Shown here piece by piece: positions 21,948 through 30,961 of a stretch of DNA of 64,000 bases (within the stretch, counting starts at the first letter, position 1; every line of letters starts with the position of its first letter). Location of the stretch: NCBI RefSeq assembly GCF_035751725.1, contig NZ_CP142104.1, positions 1,364,001-1,428,000 on the forward strand, read 5' to 3'. A model generated the notes under the pieces. The model did not search any database, had not been told where the DNA came from, and was given only the letters and a program-made list of their open reading frames with translations. A program made the position numbers and the translations under genes. The stretch comes from Pseudomonas frederiksbergensis (lineage in GTDB: Bacteria; Pseudomonadota; Gammaproteobacteria; Pseudomonadales; Pseudomonadaceae).

Positions 21948-22826
21948 ATGACCGGTTTTACCCCCATCAAACGCTTGCTGCTGGCGACTGCGGCGCTGGC
22001 CTTCACGGCCCAGGCCTGGGCCGCCGATTTGACCCTGGACGTCTATAACCCCGGCGCGGCGGCGATCTTCCCGGTGACTTCGGTACTGGTCAGTGGCGAA
22101 AAAGAGGCGATTCTGGTGGACGCCCAATTTGGCAAATCCCAGGCCGAGCAGGTCGTGGAAAAAATCCGCGCCAGTGGCAAGCGATTGACCACGATCTACA
22201 TCAGCCACGGCGACCCCGACTATTATTTCGGCCTGGAGACCCTTACCGCTGCGTTCCCGGACGCCCAGGTGCTGGCCTCCGCGCCGACCGTCGAGCACAT
22301 CAAGCACACCATGGACGGCAAGCTGAAATACTGGGGGCCGATCCTGAAGACCGATGCACCGGCCAAGGCCATCGTGCCCCAGGTGCTCAAGGGCGACAGC
22401 CTGACGCTGGAAGGCCAGCGCTTGCAGATCGTCGGCCTTGATGGTCCACAGCCCGACCGCAGTTTTGTGTGGATTCCATCGATCAAGGCCGTGGTTGGTG
22501 GCGTGGTAGTGGCGCAGAACATCCATGTGTGGATGGCCGACACCCAGACGCCGCAATCCCACAAGGATTGGCTGGCGACCCTGGATAACATCGAGAAGCT
22601 GCAACCGGCCACCGTGATCCCCGGCCATTACCTGGGCAAAAGCGCTCGTTCCCTGGCGCCAGTGCGCTTTACTGCCGGTTACATCAAGGCCTTCGATGAA
22701 GAAACCGCCAAGGCCAAGGATTCCGCCGCGCTGATCGCCGCCATGAAACTACGCTATCCGGACCTGGGGGAAGACAGTTCCCTGGAGCTGAGCGCCAAGG
22801 TGGCGAAGGGCGAGATGAAGTGGTGA
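21948..22826 (+). CDS. Exported MBL-fold protein with altered metal motif
   Basis: A 292-residue protein of the metallo-beta-lactamase fold, probably periplasmic: the first 25 residues are a signal ending QAWA. ATG 21948 has GGAG 6-9 bases upstream. The fold is recognisable from NPGAAAIFPVTSVLV, ILVDAQFGKSQAE and IPGHYLG, but the normal metal motif HxHxDH is replaced by SHGDPDYYFG and no GD-type bridging aspartate is seen at WIPSIKAVVGG. Catalysis as a standard zinc hydrolase is therefore doubtful. It is followed after 65 bases by an NmrA-like gene and is divergent from a LysR regulator. Confidence 0.85.
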   Translation: MTGFTPIKRLLLATAALAFTAQAWAADLTLDVYNPGAAAIFPVTSVLVSGEKEAILVDAQFGKSQAEQVVEKIRASGKRLTTIYISHGDPDYYFGLETLTAAFPDAQVLASAPTVEHIKHTMDGKLKYWGPILKTDAPAKAIVPQVLKGDSLTLEGQRLQIVGLDGPQPDRSFVWIPSIKAVVGGVVVAQNIHVWMADTQTPQSHKDWLATLDNIEKLQPATVIPGHYLGKSARSLAPVRFTAGYIKAFDEETAKAKDSAALIAAMKLRYPDLGEDSSLELSAKVAKGEMKW

Positions 22827-22891
22827 AAAACGATCTGTAACTCGCCACAAGAGCATGTATTTCTGACATCGCTAATTCATTGGAGAATCGC

Positions 22892-23506
22892 ATGAGCAAA
22901 ATCGCAATCATCGGCGCCACCGGCCGCGCCGGCAGCCACCTGTTGGAAGAAGCCCTGCGTCGCGGCCACAGCGTGACGGCCATTGCCCGCAACACCGCAA
23001 AAGTCCGCTCACGGGACGGTGTGGTCAGTAAGCAGTTGGATGTACGGGGCAGCGAGGCATTGACCGCTGCTGTTGAAGGCCACGACGTGGTGATCAGTGC
23101 CACGCACTTCGCCACGGTGGCGGCTGACAAAATCATCGCGCCGGTGAAGGCCGCCGGGGTCAAGCGCTTGCTGGTGGTCGGCGGAGCCGGTTCGTTGCTG
23201 CTGCCGGATAACAGCCGGGTAATCGACAGCGACGGCTTCCCGGAGGAGTACCTGGCCGAAGCCAGCGCCGGAGCCTTGTTCCTGGATGTGCTGCGCCAGG
23301 AACAGGGCCTGGACTGGACCTTCCTCTCGCCTTCGGCTGAATTCGTCGAAACCGAGCGTACCGGGCAGTTCCGAGTGGGCAAGGACCACCTGCTGTTCGA
23401 TGACGCCGGGCGCAGTTGGATCAGCTTTGCCGACTACGCCATTGCAATGATCGATGAAGTGGAAACGCCGCAGTTTTCGCGGACGCGGTTTACCGTCGGC
23501 TATTGA
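22892..23506 (+). CDS. NAD(P)-binding NmrA/SDR-like protein
   Basis: A 204-residue atypical short-chain dehydrogenase. The N-terminal nucleotide motif is GATGRAGSHL, followed by a Rossmann fold with ISATHFATVAADK and a late FLSPSAEFVETERTG segment, as in the YwnB/NmrA-like group. ATG 22892 has TTGGAG 6-8 bases upstream. These proteins bind NAD(P)H and either reduce a substrate or act as redox sensors; the classical YxxxK pair is not obvious here. It is probably cotranscribed with the MBL-fold gene. Confidence 0.85.
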   Translation: MSKIAIIGATGRAGSHLLEEALRRGHSVTAIARNTAKVRSRDGVVSKQLDVRGSEALTAAVEGHDVVISATHFATVAADKIIAPVKAAGVKRLLVVGGAGSLLLPDNSRVIDSDGFPEEYLAEASAGALFLDVLRQEQGLDWTFLSPSAEFVETERTGQFRVGKDHLLFDDAGRSWISFADYAIAMIDEVETPQFSRTRFTVGY

Positions 23507-23527
23507 GTCACCGGTTTGGGTGGGGAG

Positions 23528-23866
23528 TCAGCCGTGAAGCCGCACCCAGACGCTGACCAGCACCGTCGCCGCCATCAGCCAGGCGACGGCTGCTACGGCC
23601 AATGAAGCTTCCAGGCGCATCCGGTCGACCATCACGTACAGCGTCGCGAGATAGACGAAGTACGGAATGATCGACCACATCCCAAAGACGATGGTGGTCT
23701 TCAGGTCGTCCACCGAGCGCCCCTTGCCGACGATGTAGTGGGCGATCAGGGCGAAGGTCGGGAACAAGGGCACCAGCCCGGCGATGTAGTAATTCCTGGT
23801 CTTGGCCAGCATCGCCAGGATGACCACCACGGCTGCACCCAGCGCCGCTTTGAAAATCAGATCCAC
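23528..23866 (-). CDS. GlpM family membrane protein
   Basis: A 112-residue membrane protein with about four helices, matching the GlpM family (FKAALGAAVVVILAMLAKTRNYYIAGL and PYFVYLATLYVMVDRMRLE regions, each recognisable). GlpM in P. aeruginosa lies next to glpD and affects alginate production; its biochemical role is not known. Here the gene lies 7 kb from glpD, next to aauR, so it may be a paralogue or simply relocated. It is convergent with the NmrA-like gene. Confidence 0.82.
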   Translation of the reverse strand: MDLIFKAALGAAVVVILAMLAKTRNYYIAGLVPLFPTFALIAHYIVGKGRSVDDLKTTIVFGMWSIIPYFVYLATLYVMVDRMRLEASLAVAAVAWLMAATVLVSVWVRLHG

Positions 23867-23882
23867 AGGTTCACGTCCCAGG

Positions 23883-25211
23883 TCAGTGGCTCAGGCCATA
23901 TTTTTTGACTTTGTCGAACAGCGTGGTCTTGGCCATGCCCAGTTCCTGGCTGGCCTGGGTCAGGTTGCCGCCGCTGCGTTGCAACGCATCCATCAGCAGG
24001 TTGCGCTCGAAGGCTTCCACCGCTTCGGCGAAGGCCAGGCCCTGGCTGGCACCGCCGGCGCCGGAGCGCTTGAACGCCGGCAGGCCCAAGGCGTAGCGCT
24101 CGGCGACGTTGCGCAGTTCGCGTACGTTGCCTGGCCAGTCGTGGCTCATCAGGTTCGACAGGGTCTGGTTGTCCAGCTCCGGCACCGTGCGGTCAAAGCG
24201 CAGGGACGACTGCTGGAGAAAATGTTCGAACAGTTGCAGGATGTCTTCGCGCCGCTCGCGCAGGGGCGGCAGCTCCAGGGTCACCACGTTGAGGCGGTAA
24301 TACAGGTCGCTGCGGAACTGCCCGGACCGGCCCATTTCGTCCAGGTCGGACTTGGTGGCGGCGATCACCCGGCAATCCACGGCCACGCTCTGGTTCGATC
24401 CCAGGCGTTCAAGGGTGCGTTCCTGCAACACGCGCAGCAGCTTGATCTGCAAGGGCAGGGGCATGCTCTCCACTTCATCGAGAAACAACGTGCCGCCATC
24501 GGCGTGCTCGATCTTGCCGATCCGGCGTTTGCCGGCACCGGTGAAGGCATTGGCCTCATGGCCGAAAATCTCGCTTTCGAACAGGTTCTCCGGCAGGCCG
24601 CCGCAGTTCAGTGCGACGAATTGCTTGTCATGGCGCCGGCTGAAATCGTGCAGGCAGCGGGCGACCAATTCCTTGCCGGTGCCGGTTTCGCCTTCGATCA
24701 AGACATTGGCCGAGGTGTCGGCAACGTTGGCAATCAGCTCGCGCAGGTGCTGCATGGCCGGCGAGCGGCCGATGATCCGGCCTTCCAGGGAGTCACGCTC
24801 GGCCAGTTGCCGACGCAGCGAAGACACTTCCCGAGCCAGGCTGCGCTGCTCCAGGGCGCGGCGTGCCACGTCGACCAGGCGCTCAGGGGAGAACGGTTTC
24901 TCCATGAAGTCGTAGGCGCCTTTCTGCATGGCATCGACGGCCATGGAAATGTCGCCGTGACCGGTGATCAGCACTACTGGCAGGCTGCGGTCCCGCGCCT
25001 TTAGGCGGGTCAGCAGTTCCAGGCCGTCGATGCCCGGCAGGCGAATGTCGCTGATGACGATGCCGGCAAAGTTATCGTCGACCCGCTCCAGGGCCTCTTC
25101 GGCACTGCCCACGCCGATGCAGGGAATGTCTTCCAGGCTCAAGGCCTGCTGGCAGCCCAGCAGGACGTGGGGGTCGTCTTCGACGATCAGTACGCTCAGG
25201 TCGTGGTTCAT
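23883..25211 (-). CDS. aauR: Sigma54 response regulator AauR
   Basis: DctD-type response regulator that activates acidic amino acid uptake genes. ATG 25211 gives 442 residues: receiver domain 1-120 with phospho-acceptor Asp in VISDIRLPG, AAA+ domain with Walker A GETGTGKEL, sigma54 loop present as NAFTGA (first Gly replaced by Asn), Walker B TLFLDEVESM, and a Fis-type helix-turn-helix at the C-terminus (GGNLTQASQELGMAKTTLF). Its ATG overlaps the aauS stop by 4 bases. The identification as AauR rather than DctD rests on the adjacent aatPMQJ genes and on matching sites in front of aatJ. Confidence 0.92.
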   Translation of the reverse strand: MNHDLSVLIVEDDPHVLLGCQQALSLEDIPCIGVGSAEEALERVDDNFAGIVISDIRLPGIDGLELLTRLKARDRSLPVVLITGHGDISMAVDAMQKGAYDFMEKPFSPERLVDVARRALEQRSLAREVSSLRRQLAERDSLEGRIIGRSPAMQHLRELIANVADTSANVLIEGETGTGKELVARCLHDFSRRHDKQFVALNCGGLPENLFESEIFGHEANAFTGAGKRRIGKIEHADGGTLFLDEVESMPLPLQIKLLRVLQERTLERLGSNQSVAVDCRVIAATKSDLDEMGRSGQFRSDLYYRLNVVTLELPPLRERREDILQLFEHFLQQSSLRFDRTVPELDNQTLSNLMSHDWPGNVRELRNVAERYALGLPAFKRSGAGGASQGLAFAEAVEAFERNLLMDALQRSGGNLTQASQELGMAKTTLFDKVKKYGLSH

Positions 25212-27109
25212 AGCGGCTCGGCAGGTGAAAGGCTTACCAACGGTAAACTGAGGATAAACGTAGTACCACCGTCGTCCGGGTGCTCGACGCCCAAATGCCC
25301 TCCGGCGGCGGCGCACAGGCTTGCCGAAAGTGTCAGGCCGAGGCCCAGGCCTTGTTCGCCAGGTTTGGTGGTGAAGAACGGTTCGAACAGATGTTTACGT
25401 GCTTGCGGGTCGATGCCGTGGCCATTGTCCCGCACCCGCAGGCGATATTTGCCGTCGCTGCCCTGGCCTTCGAGCCACAGCGTCGGCGCCGGTTGGAGCT
25501 GCATGGCGTCCAGGGCATTGCCGATCAGGTTCACCAGGACCTGCTCCAGGCGCGTCTGGTCGATCTGGACCTGTACGTCTTCGAAGGCCGTGTGGATCTG
25601 GACAGGGAGTTTTTCAAGGCGCGCGCCCAGCAATTGCAGCGCGGCCTCGACGGCCTTGCCCAGGCTTGCCCGGCCTTTGTCATCGCCGCGCCGGGCGAAG
25701 GCGCGCAGGCTGGCGGTGATCCGGCCCATGCGGTCGATCAGGTCGTTGATGGTCCGCAGGTTGCCGCTGGCGATGTCCAGCTGGCCACGCTCCAGGAAGC
25801 GCACGGTATTGCCCGACAGGGTACGCAGGGCGGCCAGCGGCTGGTTGAGTTCATGGGCGATGCTGGTGGACATCTGGCCGATGGCCGCCAGTTTCCCGGC
25901 CTGTACCAACTCGTCCTGGGCCCGGCGCAACGTCTCTTCGGCCTGCCGTCGTTCGCGGATCTGACCCTTGAGCCGTTCGTTGCTGGCCCGCAGATCGGCG
26001 GTGCGTTCGGTAATCCGACGCTCCAGCTGATTATTGGCCTCCTGCAATGCTTCGCGAGCGGCGAGGCGGGTGGCGATGACTTTGCGGCGCTCGTTCCAGG
26101 CGATCAGCAGGAAAGCCACCAGCGCAAACGCCACGGCCACCAGGATGCCTTGGTTGATGGCTTGGCGACGAAGGTCTTCAAGCGGGGTCAATAGTGTGAA
26201 ATTCCACGGCGTGTCGCTCAGCGGTCGGGTCTGGGAAAGGTAACTGGTGGCACGCTCGTCGGCCGCGATTTCGGTGTTGGCGGGGAAGGTCAGTTTCTCC
26301 ATGCCTTCGGCAAGCCGTTCCCGCGCCAAGGGGATCAGCTCGTTCAGCGGGAACCAGTAGTACTGAAGGCTGCGGGCCAGGCGCTCCTTGGTTTCGTCAC
26401 TCAGCGGCCGCACCGACTTGAGCCGCCGTGCCGGGTCGCTGGACAAGATAATGATGCCGTTCTCATCGCTGACGAACGCTTCCAGGCGGGCGCGCTGCCA
26501 GCGTTCCTCCATGGCTTCGAGGCGGACCTTGACCACGGCTACGCCGATGATCTTGCCCTGTTGCTCCAGGCCATGGGCCAGGTAATAACCGGGTTCGCCA
26601 CTGGTGCTGCCGATGCCGTAGAAACGTCCCGGCTGGCCGCGCACGGCGTTCTGGAAATACGCGCGAAAGGACAGGTCTTCGCCCAGGTAACTGTCGACGT
26701 CGCGCCAATTGCTGGTGGCCATGACTCGGCCGGTGGTGTCCATTACATAGATGGCCCGGCTGCGACTGCGTCGGTTGAGGCCTTCGAGGTATTCGTTGAC
26801 GGTCTTGCGGTGCTCGGGCGTCGGGTCATCGAGCAGTTTCGAGACGCTGGATTCAAGTTCCAGCAGGCTGGGCAAATAGGTGTATTTGCTGATTTCGCTT
26901 TCTACCGCGCGGGCATGCAGCTCCAACTGGCGCTCGCCATTTTCGGCCAGGCCGCGAATGCCATAGTGCTCGCTGATCCAGAAGCCGAGGTAACCCAGGC
27001 CGATCATCAGGGCAATGACCAGCGGCGGCAGGAACAGGTGGCGGATCAGGCGGGGTTTCACGGCGAGTGATGGCGGCGCGGCGCGATAAAGGGTGGGGTC
27101 GCATTTCAT
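25208..27109 (-). CDS. aauS: Sensor histidine kinase AauS
   Basis: Membrane sensor kinase paired with AauR. The 633-residue protein has a first membrane helix at about 25-45, a long periplasmic double-PDC sensor region, a second helix at about 310-330 (LVAVAFALVAFLLIAW), a coiled-coil linker, a dimerisation domain with the phospho-His in SIAHELNQPLAALR, and an ATPase domain with DNGHGID and GLGLGLTLS. ATG 27109 is preferred to the GTG at 27112; AAGG lies upstream. It is the DctB-type kinase of the acidic amino acid system and overlaps aauR by 4 bases. Confidence 0.92.
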   Translation of the reverse strand: MKCDPTLYRAAPPSLAVKPRLIRHLFLPPLVIALMIGLGYLGFWISEHYGIRGLAENGERQLELHARAVESEISKYTYLPSLLELESSVSKLLDDPTPEHRKTVNEYLEGLNRRSRSRAIYVMDTTGRVMATSNWRDVDSYLGEDLSFRAYFQNAVRGQPGRFYGIGSTSGEPGYYLAHGLEQQGKIIGVAVVKVRLEAMEERWQRARLEAFVSDENGIIILSSDPARRLKSVRPLSDETKERLARSLQYYWFPLNELIPLARERLAEGMEKLTFPANTEIAADERATSYLSQTRPLSDTPWNFTLLTPLEDLRRQAINQGILVAVAFALVAFLLIAWNERRKVIATRLAAREALQEANNQLERRITERTADLRASNERLKGQIRERRQAEETLRRAQDELVQAGKLAAIGQMSTSIAHELNQPLAALRTLSGNTVRFLERGQLDIASGNLRTINDLIDRMGRITASLRAFARRGDDKGRASLGKAVEAALQLLGARLEKLPVQIHTAFEDVQVQIDQTRLEQVLVNLIGNALDAMQLQPAPTLWLEGQGSDGKYRLRVRDNGHGIDPQARKHLFEPFFTTKPGEQGLGLGLTLSASLCAAAGGHLGVEHPDDGGTTFILSLPLVSLSPAEPL

Positions 27110-27164
27110 CACAGAAGCCTTGGGTCAACCACAACACAAATCGACAAGCCAACTCCGATCCACT

Positions 27165-27251
27165 GTGGGAGCGGGCTTGCTCGCGAAGGCGGTGTATCAG
27201 ACACATCGATGTTGGATGTGCTGCCCTCTTCGCGAGCAAGTCCGCTCCCAC
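27165..27251. repeat. REPIN (two inverted REPs) between aatP and aauS
   Basis: GTGGGAGCGGGCTTGCTCGC and its inverted copy flank about 45 bases, making an 87-base mobile-type doublet. It lies in the 159-base gap between aatP and aauS. Confidence 0.9.
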
Positions 27252-27268
27252 CGCAGGAAGCGGTGTTT

Positions 27269-28003
27269 TTAGTGCTGCAGGATCTTCTCGAGGAAATGCT
27301 GCGCGCGTTCGGAGCGGGCGCTGATGTCGCCGAAGAACTCTTCTTTGGGGCAGTCCTCGATGATCTGGCCCTGGTCCATGAAGATCACCCGGTTCGCGAC
27401 TTTGCGGGCGAAGCCCATTTCGTGGGTCACGCACATCATGGTCATGCCTTCGTGGGCCAGTTGCACCATCACGTCGAGCACTTCGTTGACCATTTCCGGG
27501 TCAAGGGCCGAGGTTGGTTCGTCGAAGAGCATGACCACCGGGTCCATCGCCAGCGCACGGGCAATCGCCACGCGCTGCTGCTGGCCGCCGGAGAGCTGGC
27601 CCGGGTGCTTGTGGGCGTGGGCCGACAGGCCAACGCGCTCCAGCAGTTGCAGGCCTTTCTTGGTGGCTTCTTCCTTGCTGCGGCCCAGCACCTTGATCTG
27701 CGCGATGGTCAGGTTCTCGGTGATGGTCAGGTGCGGGAACAGTTCGAAATGCTGGAACACCATGCCTACGCGCGAACGCAGTTTCGGCAAGTTGGTCTTC
27801 GGGTCGGCGATGGACGTGCCATCGACCACGATGTCACCCTTCTGGAACGGCTCCAGGGCGTTTACGCACTTGATCAGCGTGGACTTGCCCGAGCCCGACG
27901 GCCCGCACACCACCACAACCTCACCCTTGCTGACCTCGGTGCTGCAATTGGTCAGTACCTGGAAGTCCCCATACCACTTGTTGATGTTCTTGATAGAGAT
28001 CAT
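27269..28003 (-). CDS. aatP: Glutamate/aspartate ABC transporter ATPase AatP
   Basis: ATP-binding subunit of the acidic amino acid importer. The 244-residue protein contains Walker [11 protein letters not shown]-loop [11 protein letters not shown], signature LSGGQQQRV and Walker [15 protein letters not shown], with the switch His in CVTHEMGFA. This is the polar amino acid family layout. Its ATG overlaps the aatM stop by 4 bases. It is last in aatJQMP and separated from aauS by a REPIN. Confidence 0.96.
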   Translation of the reverse strand: MISIKNINKWYGDFQVLTNCSTEVSKGEVVVVCGPSGSGKSTLIKCVNALEPFQKGDIVVDGTSIADPKTNLPKLRSRVGMVFQHFELFPHLTITENLTIAQIKVLGRSKEEATKKGLQLLERVGLSAHAHKHPGQLSGGQQQRVAIARALAMDPVVMLFDEPTSALDPEMVNEVLDVMVQLAHEGMTMMCVTHEMGFARKVANRVIFMDQGQIIEDCPKEEFFGDISARSERAQHFLEKILQH

Positions 28004-28671
28004 ACGGCGAACCTTTTTTGCAGACGCTTGACCAGCAGCGAGGCGGCAAAGCTGATTGTGAAGTACACGAGACCTGCGATGATCAGGAACTCATTGGAGC
28101 GGCCGATGATGTCGCCATTGGCCCGCGAAGCATTGAGGAAGTCCACCAGGCCGACTGTGTAGACCAGCGAGGTGTCCTGAAACAGGATGATGCTCTGTTG
28201 CAGCAACAGCGGGGTCATCTTGCGAAACGCCTGAGGCAAGATGATCAGGCGCATGACCTGGCCATAATTCATGCCCAGTGCCTGTGCCGCGCCCATCTGG
28301 CCCTTGGGGATCGACTGCACGCCGGCCCGGACGATTTCGCAGAAGTACGCCGCCTCGAACATCATGAAGGCCACGACGCAGGAGCCGAACGCGCCGATCG
28401 GCGTGTCCTCGCCGGTGATCCAGCGCAGTACGAACGGCACCGCCAGGTAGAACCAGGTGATGACCAGCAGCAACGGGATCGAGCGGAAGTAGTTGACGTA
28501 GGCGCCAGCGATGTTGGAGATCAGCTTGTTGTGGGACAGGCGCATCAGCGCCAGGATCGTCCCCAGGATGATCCCGCCGACGACGCCCAGGGCCATCAGC
28601 TTGAGGGTCATCACCATGCCGTTCCACAAGCCGGGAATGGCCGGGATGATGCCTGTGAAGTCGAATTCCAT
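28000..28671 (-). CDS. aatM: Glutamate/aspartate ABC permease AatM
   Basis: One of two inner-membrane permeases of the acidic amino acid transporter. The 223-residue protein has about five membrane helices and the EAA loop ([20 protein letters not shown], 20 residues) that docks to AatP. It starts within the aatQ stop (TAATG, one shared base) and its end overlaps aatP, so the three genes are tightly coupled. Confidence 0.95.
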   Translation of the reverse strand: MEFDFTGIIPAIPGLWNGMVMTLKLMALGVVGGIILGTILALMRLSHNKLISNIAGAYVNYFRSIPLLLVITWFYLAVPFVLRWITGEDTPIGAFGSCVVAFMMFEAAYFCEIVRAGVQSIPKGQMGAAQALGMNYGQVMRLIILPQAFRKMTPLLLQQSIILFQDTSLVYTVGLVDFLNASRANGDIIGRSNEFLIIAGLVYFTISFAASLLVKRLQKRFAV

Positions 28672-29417
28672 TATTTACCCCCCACGGAGATCAGGCCGGG
28701 CACCGCGACTTTCTTCTCGACCATGCGCATGAGCAGCATCAGGCTCATGTTCAGGGTGAAGTAGATCAGCGTCGCCAGGGTAAAGGCTTCGAACAGGTTG
28801 GCCGAGAACTCGGCGGTCTGCTTGGTCTGCGCGAGCAGCTCCATCAGGCCGATCAGCGAGGCCACGGAGGAGTTCTTGAAGACGTTGAGGAATTCCGAGG
28901 TAAGCGGCGGAATGATGATCCGGTAGGCCTGGGGCAGCAGCACGTTCCAGTAGATCTGCGGCAGCTTGAAGCCCATGGCACGGGCGGCGGATTCCTGGCC
29001 GCGCGGCAGCGCCTGGATGCCGGTGCGCACTTGTTCGCAGACCCGGGCGGCGGTGAACAGGCCCAGGCACACGACGACGCTCAGGTAGGCCGAGGTGGTC
29101 GGGTTCAGGTCCTGCTTGTACCACTCCTGCATATCGGCGGGCAGCAGGTCCGGTACCAGGAAGTACCAGATGAACAGCTGAACCAGCAGCGGCACGTTAC
29201 GGAAAAGCTCCACATAGCAGGTGGCGATGCCCGATACCAGCCGGTTCGGCACGGTACGCATCACACCCAGGATCGAACCCAGCAGCAGGGCAATGATCCA
29301 GGCGACGATGGCGATGGCAATGGTCCAGCCCAGGCCGGCCACGTACCAGTCGAGATAAATCTCGCTGCCCACGCCGGTGGACTTGAAGAACACGCCCCAG
29401 TCCCAGTTGTAATTCAT
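28671..29417 (-). CDS. aatQ: Glutamate/aspartate ABC permease AatQ
   Basis: Second permease of the acidic amino acid transporter, 248 residues with about five to six helices. The EAA motif reads RTGIQALPRGQESAARAMG. The N-terminus MNYNWDWGVFFKS and a Trp/Tyr-rich periplasmic loop are typical of GltJ-type proteins. GGGGAGAC lies before the ATG. It is 190 bases from aatJ; that gap holds a strong hairpin that may attenuate expression of the permease genes relative to the binding protein. Confidence 0.95.
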   Translation of the reverse strand: MNYNWDWGVFFKSTGVGSEIYLDWYVAGLGWTIAIAIVAWIIALLLGSILGVMRTVPNRLVSGIATCYVELFRNVPLLVQLFIWYFLVPDLLPADMQEWYKQDLNPTTSAYLSVVVCLGLFTAARVCEQVRTGIQALPRGQESAARAMGFKLPQIYWNVLLPQAYRIIIPPLTSEFLNVFKNSSVASLIGLMELLAQTKQTAEFSANLFEAFTLATLIYFTLNMSLMLLMRMVEKKVAVPGLISVGGK

Positions 29418-29563
29418 TAGGGTCTCCCCTCAGATCGTTCGATATACAAATGCCCGCCTGGGGAAACTCCGTTCCCGCCCGGCTTGGAGGCCAGGCACAC
29501 GCGATCGGCTCGACAGCCACCGGTTCGAGTGTTTCCAGATTTGCCAGCAGGGAATGACCATCC

Positions 29564-29588
29564 CCTGAAAGGGCCGGGCCCCTTCAGG
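29564..29588 (-). terminator. Intercistronic hairpin between aatJ and aatQ
   Basis: CCTGAA-A-GGG pairs with CCC-TTCAGG around a short GC core, 19 bases after aatJ. No long T-run follows, so it may be a partial terminator or a 3'-stabilising hairpin that keeps the binding-protein mRNA abundant. Confidence 0.6.
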
Positions 29589-29607
29589 AGATAAGGTTAG
29601 TCAGAAA

Positions 29608-30522
29608 TCAGGATTTCTTTTCGTCAGCCGCTTTGTCGGTCGGTTCTGCGATCAATTTCTTGAGTTCTTCGCTCATCGGGAAGTTGAGGTTCAGGCCTTT
29701 TGGCGGGATAGGTTGCATGAACCATTTTTCGTAGATCTTGTTGATCTCGCCCGAAGCGTAGGTGGCCTTGATGGCGTCATCGACAGCCTTTTTGAACGGC
29801 TCGTCGCCCTTGCGCATCATGCAGCCGTAGATTTCGTAGGACTGTGGGGTGCCGGTTACTTCCCAGTCAGACGCTTTCTTGGCCTTGGCGGCTTCGCCAG
29901 CCAGCAGGGCGTCGTCCATCATGAACGCGACGGCCCGGCCCGATTCCAGCATCTGGAAGGACTCGCCGTGGTCTTTGGCCGAGATGACGTTCATGCCCAT
30001 TTGCTTGTCGGCGTTCATCGCCTTGAGCAAGCGCTCGGACGTGGTGCCAGCGGTGGTCACGACGTTCTTGCCCTTGAGGTCGCCGAAATCCTTGTACTTG
30101 GAGTCTTTCTTGGACAGCAGCCTGGTGCCGATCTCGAAGATGCCAACGGAGAAGGCGACTTGCTGCTGGCGCTCGACGTTGTTGGTGGTGGAGCCGCACT
30201 CCAGGTCCACGGTGCCGTTCTGCACCAGCGGGATACGGGTTTGCGAGGTGACCAGGTTGTACTTGACCTGCAGGTTCGGTACGTCGAGCTCTTTCTTCAG
30301 GGCTTCGACGACTTTCAGCTGGATGTCATGGGAGTAGCCGACCGGCTTGCCGGAAGCGTCCGCAATGTAGGAAAACGGAATGGAGGCGTCGCGGTGGCCG
30401 AGCGTGATGACGCCGGATTCTTTGATCTTTTTCAGTGTGCCGGTCAGTTCGGCTGCGAAAACCGGAGTGCTGATCAGAGCGGCAGCAACGGCTGCGCCCA
30501 GGAGATGGGGAACGATGCGCAT
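29608..30522 (-). CDS. aatJ: Glutamate/aspartate-binding periplasmic protein AatJ
   Basis: Solute-binding subunit of the acidic amino acid ABC transporter. ATG 30522, with GAGGAAAC 5 bases before, gives 304 residues with a signal peptide ending TPVFAAE. The family-3 binding-protein motif GVITLGHRDASIPFSYI is evident, with Arg/Ser residues that hold the amino acid carboxylates (LECGSTTNN). It is the first gene of aatJQMP and lies behind a sigma54 promoter with two AauR-type sites. The frame upstream to 30666 is leader. Confidence 0.96.
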   Translation of the reverse strand: MRIVPHLLGAAVAAALISTPVFAAELTGTLKKIKESGVITLGHRDASIPFSYIADASGKPVGYSHDIQLKVVEALKKELDVPNLQVKYNLVTSQTRIPLVQNGTVDLECGSTTNNVERQQQVAFSVGIFEIGTRLLSKKDSKYKDFGDLKGKNVVTTAGTTSERLLKAMNADKQMGMNVISAKDHGESFQMLESGRAVAFMMDDALLAGEAAKAKKASDWEVTGTPQSYEIYGCMMRKGDEPFKKAVDDAIKATYASGEINKIYEKWFMQPIPPKGLNLNFPMSEELKKLIAEPTDKAADEKKS

Positions 30523-30640
30523 CGATGTTTCCTCGACATTGTTTTTTTTGTATTCGGCCGGTTCACCGGCCCTGAGTGCTTCGAATGCCTGGCAGCTCCT
30601 GTTGTGTTGGCGTAACAGGCGTTCGTCTCGAGGAGTGTAG

Positions 30641-30657
30641 AGCATGACTCGTGCCAG
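30641..30657 (-). promoter_or_regulatory. Sigma54 promoter of aatJQMP
   Basis: On the minus strand CTGGCACGAGTCATGCT fits RpoN consensus TGGCACG-N4-TTGCT with one mismatch in the -12 part; GG and GC are 10 bases apart. Predicted start near 30630, giving a leader of about 108 bases. Confidence 0.85.
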
Positions 30658-30732
30658 GCCAGTCACTTGGCACTATCTATATGTTTTTAAAGGAAATTAA
30701 TGTTTTGTTTCAGCTTTTTTGGCCGTTATCTA

Positions 30733-30777
30733 TCCGGTTTGCCGAACTGACTGCCGGGTCGTGTTCGGAAAACCGAA
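30733..30777 (-). promoter_or_regulatory. Two AauR-type activator sites
   Basis: TTCGG-AAAA-CCGAA at 30764-30777 is an exact match to TTCGG-N4-CCGAA, the site described for AauR. TCCGG-TTTG-CCGAA at 30733-30746 matches with one change. Their centres are 31 bases apart, three helical turns, and they lie about 105-145 bases upstream of the predicted sigma54 start. Confidence 0.8.
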
Positions 30778-30802
30778 TGACCTGAGAGTGCTTTTGATCG
30801 TT

Positions 30803-30888
30803 GTGGCAGCGAGCTTGCTCGCGATAGCGGTCTACCGGCTTGCATCCGTGTTGCGGCTGATGGCCTCATCGCGAGCAAGCTCGCGCAC
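30803..30888. repeat. REPIN between aatJ and glpD
   Basis: GTGGCAGCGAGCTTGCTCGC and its inverted copy enclose about 45 bases. The 439-base gap between aatJ and glpD is fully explained by the AauR/sigma54 control region, this REPIN and the glpD terminator. Confidence 0.88.
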
Positions 30889-30916
30889 AGGGGCCTGGTG
30901 GTGGATTCCGGACAGT

Positions 30917-30943
30917 AAAAAGCCCCTGGATTCAGGGGCTTTT
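30917..30943 (-). terminator. Terminator after glpD
   Basis: AAAAGCCCCTG / CAGGGGCTTTT perfect stem with 4-base loop, 19 bases after the glpD stop on the minus strand. Confidence 0.9.
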
Positions 30944-30961
30944 GGTCTAGCCGGCGATCGT

